A stretch of 64,000 nucleotides of DNA from Vicia villosa (lineage: Eukaryota; Streptophyta; Magnoliopsida; Fabales; Fabaceae), in NCBI RefSeq assembly GCF_029867415.1, contig NC_081185.1, positions 37,766,766-37,830,765 of the forward strand. Direction: 5' to 3'. Below are positions 58,437 to 64,000 of the stretch, in pieces; positions within the stretch are counted from its first letter, which is position 1; every line of letters starts with the position of its first letter. The notes under the pieces are model-generated. The model was given only the letters and a program-made list of their open reading frames with translations. It was not told the DNA's origin and made no database searches. Position numbers and translations under genes: made by a program.

Positions 58437-58800
58437 GAGAAACGGGTCATACATTTAGACCATATCTGTAGAGGAATAGCAAAACGAGTCGTACATTAGA
58501 CCATATTTGAGGAGGGATATCAGAACGAGTTTATTCATTAAACCATATCTGAAGGTGAATACCAGAACGAGTCATACATTAAACCATATCTGATGGATAA
58601 TGCCAGAACGAGTCATACATTTAGACCATATCTGACTAAAAATACAGGAACGGGTCGTATATTAGACCATATCTGACTAAAAATACAGGAACGGGTCGTA
58701 TATTAGACCATATCTGAGGGTGAATACCGGAACGGGTCGTATATTAGACCATATCTGATTAAGAATACCGGAACGGGTCATATATTAGACCATATCTGAT
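58437..58800 (-). repeat. 41-bp tandem array of element F
   Basis: About nine copies. The regular part (58649-58800) has a period of about 41 bp with ACGGGTCGTATATTAGACCA and TATCTGA; earlier copies are longer and diverged. Confidence 0.88.
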
Positions 58801-60350
58801 AGAGAATGTTTGTTTGTTAGGGTTGATGAGTTATTTGACGAAGTTTTGGAATGTAAAAAGGCTTGTCAGAATGAATCTCCAGCTCGATTATATCTGAGAG
58901 GAATGATTGTCGAGGCGGAACCTGAAAACAAAGTATGCAACGTCATGATGCATGTAATGAATGAGATGGGATTCTCAAAATAAATGAGAAACTTGCATGA
59001 AGTGATGTATGCAATGTATGAATATGTTTATGACATATGATATGTGAATATGATTTATGTTGTCCTGATTGAGAAAATAAATCTCTATATCCTTGTGATT
59101 TTATTGTCGGATCTTGTCTTGAAGATGCTCAGCTGGTGATTTATGGTTTCTGCTTGAGGATGATTAGTAGTTTGATGTACCCTGATTTTAGAGATAAACC
59201 ATATTGGAGAAGAGCAACATATTGGATGACCGGTAATGCGGAAGATGTAAACTCTGTTGGGGAGTCATGTCTCTGTTGAGACGAATATGTTTGAAGATGT
59301 CTTCTTAATGATTACTCTGCGGGGAGGTGGTTTTGTGAACCTGGCTCTGTGGGGAGACATGGGTGTCTTGAACGTTACCCCCAGTATCATCGTAACTTAC
59401 TACTTGATTCAGGACACGCCACTGAGTATTGATCAAGATGTTGAATTTGGACTTGCATAGATTTGCCCCAGTTAGCAGGAACTTTGGAAAGATTCGCCTC
59501 GCGAGGACTTTATGAGATATTTACTATGGGCGATATGCCCCCAGTAATCATAGGCTCATGACAATGTCTCACGTTGATTGGGGAGTAGCTTTAGATATGC
59601 TTGGATGCATGCCCCTGATTGTTCGAGCATCCATGAGAGATTCTCAGAATCTTGACTTGATTGCCCCAGATTGATTGGACGAAACATGTCATGCCCCTTG
59701 TATACATAAGAGACATGGCTTCCTTGGAGTAATTTTGTCTATCGGGATAACTTTCAATCATTAGTTGTACCCTGTGCAAATTCTTTCTGTTGCTAACATT
59801 TGAAATTATGTAGCAGAATATGTTTAATAATGTATTCATGAGATGCAATGCATACGTTTGTCTTGAGTTTTTGAAAAACATTAAAACTGGAGATGTAAAA
59901 AACATGACATTTGTAAAGACATGATATTTGTAACAACGTGACGTTTGTAAAAGCGTGATGTTTGTAAAAAAATGAAATATCAACTCAGCATTTGTGGTAA
60001 ACCTTAAGGAGTCAGGATACCTTTTTTGTGACAGTATGCTTTCGAACTAACCATGCTTCAGTTAGGACTTTTAAGGGTTGTAACGTGGCTTGGCTCACGG
60101 TTTAAGAAACGAAGGATAAAGGCTCAAAAATTGATTGTACCCACCCCTCTTCGTGATAATCTTCGATCCTAAGCTCAGTTAATTTAACTTGTGCATTCAG
60201 GTTCCAAGAGACTCTTGGATTTGCACCTTTGATAATGATGATGGTTCACAAGCAAGGAAAGCTTTTGAGATGGCGGTCGCTTCTTCCTTTGGTAGTCACA
60301 ACATTGTGTTGTATATTGACTTCTCTTTTTTCATCTTTTTGATATCCCTA
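58801..60350 (-). other. 3' UTR-like interior of element F
   Basis: Non-coding. Scattered GGGGAG and CCCCAG words at 59250-59650, and short direct repeats ACATGACATTTGTAA / CGTGACGTTTGTAA near 59895-59970. The block with CTCAAAAATTGA..CACCCCTC near 60122 matches C around 45030. Confidence 0.6.
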
Positions 60351-60358
60351 ACTTTTGC

Positions 60359-60436
60359 CTGAACTGTTTATTTCTGAGACTACAGTCAGCGGGATGCCTT
60401 GATTTTGCCTAAGTCGTCTTTTGATTTTTGACTTAG
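60359..60436 (-). other. Two hairpins related to the Ogre post-integrase cluster (element F)
   Basis: On the minus strand CTAAGTC pairs with GACTTAG (60430-60436 with 60409-60415), followed by GGCAAAA. The second unit pairs CTGACTG with CAGTTCAG (60383-60389 with 60359-60366) with one bulged base, followed by GGCAAAA. The inner GAAA core is degenerate here. Confidence 0.6.
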
Positions 60437-60609
60437 CAGGCTTTTCTTTGTATATATATTTTTCATTTTTTCTTTTGAAGATATTGACTGTCTTGTTTGA
60501 TGATTGACGAACCATCATTGTCTTTTGATTGTCATCTCCAACACTTCTTTGATGTGTGCGGATGAACGCTTGTGATTGAAGCCTTTATCGAAAGGTGTAC
60601 TGAATGATT

Positions 60610-60870
60610 CTCTTAAAATAGAATGCACAGCCAAATTAACTGAGAACTACCCTGCCCCAGGTTATAATCATTGGTTTTAATTAGTACAAGGAAGAAACTT
60701 CTACTTCTTAGGCTCAAAGGGGTTGACGAGGGATTAACATCCTTATATCTCCACTATTTAGGAATTGAAACAATGCCTGTACATCGTCAACATAGTCCGT
60801 TCAAAAGCATATTGTATGAGGTTGCGGTATTGTTTTCGTCATCCTCCCTTAAAAGGCTTACAGCTTAGCA
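60610..60870 (-). other. Conserved non-coding block shared by F and C
   Basis: Counterpart of 44200-44500: the same ordered words (GATGTACAGGCATTG, GTGGAGATATAAGGATGTTAATCCCTCG, GGGGCAGGGTAG) on the minus strand. Confidence 0.75.
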
Positions 60871-61075
60871 GGAGTTGAATAAACACAAAACATATGCAAA
60901 GTAAATACGTGATTTGAAAAGAGTGGTAACGAAATAATGTATTCAAGATAAACATATGCAATGCACTGATGATAATTATTAAAACAGATAATGTCTATCA
61001 TAAGTCGAATGTTTAAACAAACAGAATAGAAATTGCAAACAAAAGTAAATCTAATGATCTAAAACGTTCATCCTT

Positions 61076-62440
61076 CTAGCCACCCATAGTATTAGCAATC
61101 TTGTTGTGATTAGGCATGGGAGCAGTGATCACATTAGGAGTTGCAGGATGGTCGAACTCAATTTCACCAGCGTCGATCATATCTTGGATCTTGTTCTTCA
61201 ACGACCAACAATTCTCTGTGTCATGTCCAATACTATCAGAGTGATAAGCGCATCTTGCATTAGGATTATACTGATGAGATAAGGTGTTGGGCTTCAGAGG
61301 AGGATCCTTTAAAGTAATCAACCCTGCTTTAAGCAACTGTTGTAACGCTTCAGCCAAAGTTATGTTGATCTTTGTGAATTGCCTTTTAGATGCACCTTGT
61401 TTACGTTGGTTGCCCCTTTGTTGTGTCGGCACTTGATTGGAGGCTAGGACCGTCCCCACAGTATTAGATTCATTCCTCTCATTGTGCGCTTTCTTTGAGG
61501 TATTAGCATACGTAGCCACTTGAATTTTACCGCTTCGAATACCGCTTTCAACACGTTCCCCAGTCAGTATGAGGTCAGTGAATCCAGATGACGAACTTCC
61601 CAGCAAATGACTATAGAAGGGGCCAGTCAGTGTATTCATGAACATATCTACCATCTCTCTGTCGGCCAAGGAAGGTTTGACTCTTCCAGCTAGATCTCTC
61701 CATTTCTGAGCATACTCCTTGAAACTTTCCTTAGGTCCCATAGACATGCTTTGTAGTTGCATGCGAGTTGGTGCGAGATCGGAATTATATTGGTATTGCT
61801 TATAGAAGGCAACAACTAAATCCTCCCAGGTATGGATGTTGGTACTTTCCAGTTGATAGTACCATTCGAGTTGAGTTCCAGATAAGCTTTCCTGAAAGAA
61901 ATGGATCCAGAGCCTCTTATCAGCAGTGTGAGGCTGAATCTTCCTTACATAAGACCTCAAGTGTAGTTTAGGACAAGAGACTCCATCATACTTAGCAAAG
62001 GCGGGAGTTTTGAATTTTGGAGGAATAACGACCCCAGGCACAAGTCCAAGCTCTTCAAAATCCAGCCCAGGTACCTTCTGAATTTCCACACTTCTCAGAC
62101 GCTCTTCTAACATCTTGTATTTGTCATCAGGATGTTCATCCTCATGGTGATAGTCCTCTTCTTCTTCAGAGGGTTTGGCAGAATCATGGTTACTTTTTGC
62201 ATCGGTTTTGATACTAACATCATCATCTTGCTCATCCTCATCACTATCTTCAGAGGGTTCAGCATCCCTGAGTTGCAAGATTGGTCTAAGCTTTTTCACC
62301 TGAGTCTTCTTACCCTTCTTTTTCTTCTTTTTAGTCAGCATGGCTTTCAGCTCTTCTTGCCCCTTGGACAAATTCAGAATCAAGGCTTGGAACTCAGTGT
62401 TTTGAGCTTGGAGATCCTTAACTGATTGTTCGAGATTCAT
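61076..62440 (-). CDS. gag: gag of element F, intact
   Basis: About 454 codons with no internal stop. The start chosen is the ATG at 62440 (MNLEQSVKDLQAQN), the beginning of a coiled-coil-like N-terminus as in B; an upstream extension to 62557 is open but less gag-like. Next come a lysine run (LTKKKKKKGKK), a very acidic linker (SEDSDEDEQDDD), then the capsid region (LVPGVVIPPKFKTPAFAKYDG, YVRKIQPHT, WIHFFQESLSG, FYKQYQYNSDLAP, KESFKEYAQKWRDLAGRV) and the zinc knuckle CAYHSDSIGHDTENC. It stops shortly after, where Ogre elements enter protease. Pol is absent, so the particle protein would have to work with enzymes from another element. The clean frame suggests recent activity. Confidence 0.9.
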   Translation of the reverse strand: MNLEQSVKDLQAQNTEFQALILNLSKGQEELKAMLTKKKKKKGKKTQVKKLRPILQLRDAEPSEDSDEDEQDDDVSIKTDAKSNHDSAKPSEEEEDYHHEDEHPDDKYKMLEERLRSVEIQKVPGLDFEELGLVPGVVIPPKFKTPAFAKYDGVSCPKLHLRSYVRKIQPHTADKRLWIHFFQESLSGTQLEWYYQLESTNIHTWEDLVVAFYKQYQYNSDLAPTRMQLQSMSMGPKESFKEYAQKWRDLAGRVKPSLADREMVDMFMNTLTGPFYSHLLGSSSSGFTDLILTGERVESGIRSGKIQVATYANTSKKAHNERNESNTVGTVLASNQVPTQQRGNQRKQGASKRQFTKINITLAEALQQLLKAGLITLKDPPLKPNTLSHQYNPNARCAYHSDSIGHDTENCWSLKNKIQDMIDAGEIEFDHPATPNVITAPMPNHNKIANTMGG

Positions 62441-63631
62441 GATGCTGAAATAAACAGCGAGGAAGGATGAGAAATCCATCATAGGAAACCTGTTATGCGA
62501 TGTTATGAATGCAAATGAAATGTTTTCAAGGATCTTTAGGAATCTAGTTAGTAGCATTAGAAAATGAGTTGGTCACGTCTTTGTTTGAAGGATTCTAAAT
62601 TTTGTCTTTGAACGTCCTTTTTTGAGAATCAAGCTCACCATATCGAGTGGGTCATCGCCTCTGATTCGGGATACTTCTGAATTTGAACATGCATGGCTAG
62701 AGGAAAATAAATCCTCTTGCCCCTTGATTGGTACTGTGTCTTTGAATTGGAAGGTACGTGGCCAGAGGGAAATAAATCCTCTTGCCCCTTGATGGGAGAT
62801 CAGTCTTTGATAAGAGCACCTGAAATTGTGCGCCCTAAATTCCTAAGATCCTTGAAAGGGTTAGTTAAATCATGTTATGCTTATGATGTCATGATGTCAT
62901 GGATGTTATGCGAATGCGGTTCATTAGGCATAGTGTGGGGTAGTAAGGACAAACAAGTCCTTTTAACAAAACCTGCAAGGAAACGAAGGTTAGTAGCAAA
63001 CACCAACAAGTCACGCAAGTCACACAAGTCACACAGTTTTGCCTTATGGTTAGGCTTGCACGTGGTCCAGAGGTATGTACCCTTCTTCCTTTCATTTAGT
63101 TGGTTCATCCTGTCCTAAAAAGTAACCAGGTTCTATGGTGCTCATATCCCTGATCTTTCTCGTGGGCATTGTCTCAACATGGCACTCGATCGGCCAGCCA
63201 AAAGCATCCCTAGAGTCCAATCTCAATGAGTGTAGCATCGAGTATCAACCGGCTTCAGTCAGGAACCCAAAGCCAGCTATCTCGCTACTTCCTATAGGCC
63301 AAAGTCAAGTTCAACTAAGGTTCTAAGGGCGAATTAGTGCTTATGACACCACGCGGTAGCCAAATGTCTCCTCGATCAAATTCAAGGGCCATCAGGACAA
63401 ACCAAAGTGTCACACTAACGGTGGCCACCAGTTCAACCATAACGATACATGTCGTACAGCTTCCCTGGTCTCATGCCACATACTTAAGGTACACTAGATC
63501 CGGGTGTAGGACCTTTCACACAGCAGAATTCCCAAAAAAGCCTTGAAAATTAAAACAAGCAAAACAAACAATAGAAAACAATTAAAGTGAATCCTAAACT
63601 TTTAAGGTAACCCCTCTTTTATCGAATTTTC
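62441..63631 (-). other. 5' leader of element F
   Basis: Non-coding. Contains a duplicated GGAAATAAATCCTCTTGCCCC unit (about 62703 and 62770, plus strand) and a run of AGTCACNCA repeats near 63010. No ORF1-like gene as in B was seen. Confidence 0.6.
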
Positions 63632-63649
63632 TCCCCAGCAGAGTTGCCA
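63632..63649 (-). other. Primer binding site of element F
   Basis: Minus strand TGGCAACTCTGCTGGGGA, four bases inside the LTR end. One base different from the site of C. Confidence 0.85.
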
Positions 63650-63653
63650 GTTC

Positions 63654-64000
63654 TGTAATACGGTGAACTGACTTTTTATTAATCGGAATGTCGCGGTAAG
63701 CAAGAGTCGCCACCGACTTTTATTTTATCCAAACAATATTCGGAAAGGCAAAAAGAAACAGAAAAAAACCTTTAAAGAAAATCTAAGTTCGGGGGGAAAT
63801 TTATGCAAAGGGAAGGTGTAAGGCACCCTTTGCATCCATGGTTTTCCATGGGCTCTTAATTGCTTTGCTTGCTCGTTTGTTTAGAAAATGTAGATGAAAG
63901 AGATAGGGACTTTAGCTTGTGAATAAGCGTTGCCCTTTTGAAAAATTATGAGAAAGAATATAATAAAAAGATTTGAGCATTGCAAGGCAATTAGAGGCAA
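63654..64000 (-). repeat. 5' LTR of element F, 3' end only
   Basis: 347 bp matching 54403-54749 with about five differences; continues beyond the window. Confidence 0.92.

Larger units (their letters stand above)
50614..64000 (-). mobile_element. Element E: Tekay-type chromovirus, minus strand, interrupted by F, 5' part outside window
   Basis: Visible parts are the 3' LTR (50614-52506), purine tract and the RNase H-integrase-chromodomain end of pol up to 54402, where F is inserted. Everything from 54403 to the window end is F. The rest of E (RT, protease, gag, 5' LTR) would continue beyond 64000. Confidence 0.88.
54403..64000 (-). mobile_element. Element F: gag-only Ogre-like element, minus strand, 5' LTR continuing beyond window
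   Basis: 3' LTR at 54403-58199, interior 58200-63653, and start of the 5' LTR from 63654 to the window end. LTR ends and primer site are of Ogre type. The 5.45-kb interior encodes only gag. Protease, RT, RNase H and integrase are missing, although the hairpin motif, 3' UTR block, tandem array and purine tract are present in the usual order. Five differences in the first 347 bp of the two LTRs by eye. Confidence 0.88.

Overview
The window is a stack of nested LTR retrotransposons from a large, repeat-rich plant genome. No host gene, rRNA, functional tRNA gene or CRISPR array was recognised. Most elements belong to the Ogre/Tat branch of Ty3/gypsy: kilobase LTRs opening TGTCATACCCC, a tRNA-Arg-type primer site next to the LTR, a second RNase H before integrase, an intron between protease and reverse transcriptase, and tandem arrays upstream of the 3' LTR. 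This combination suggests a legume of tribe Fabeae (pea, vetch or Lathyrus kind). The species is an inference.

Layout. Element C (+), a coding-free Ogre-like derivative, is the oldest layer seen: its 5' LTR end is at 34322-34411, its interior at 34412-35384 and 42930-48519, and its 3' LTR starts at 48520. Element A (+), a decayed Ogre at 1-7882 and 30429-34321, sits in C's 5' LTR. Element B (-), a nearly complete Ogre at 7883-30428, sits in A's 3' tandem array with target duplication GTACG. S1 (+), a solo LTR of another Ogre family at 14369-19402, sits in B's integrase with duplication GTACA. D (+), a coding-dead Tekay-like element at 35385-42929, sits in C's leader. E (-), a Tekay chromovirus starting at 50614, sits in C's 3' LTR. 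F (-), a gag-only Ogre relative starting at 54403, sits in E's RNase H. E and F both run past the window end. The order of insertion is therefore C, then A, then B, then S1, with C then E then F as a second chain; D is young by LTR identity.

How the parts relate. A and B share the order gag-protease-intron-RT-RNaseH-second RNaseH-integrase, but both carry many lesions. C and F have lost pol (C also gag) yet keep LTRs, primer sites, purine tracts and shared non-coding blocks, so they look like passengers needing proteins in trans. E has a long intact RNaseH-integrase-chromodomain frame, a type of enzyme that could in principle have served D.

Most noteworthy patterns. (1) Hairpins with CGAAAG loops and covarying outer stems lie just downstream of the integrase stop in A and B, and are kept in C and F although pol is gone. 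(2) The LTRs of A and B hold ten AATCGATT-type words each, grouped in five pairs spaced 21 bp (one pair 22), three pairs on one side of the TATA box and two on the other. (3) The unrelated Tekay LTR of E holds four pairs of CGCGGCGC, each spaced exactly 19 bp. All coordinates, alignments and spacings were read by eye.
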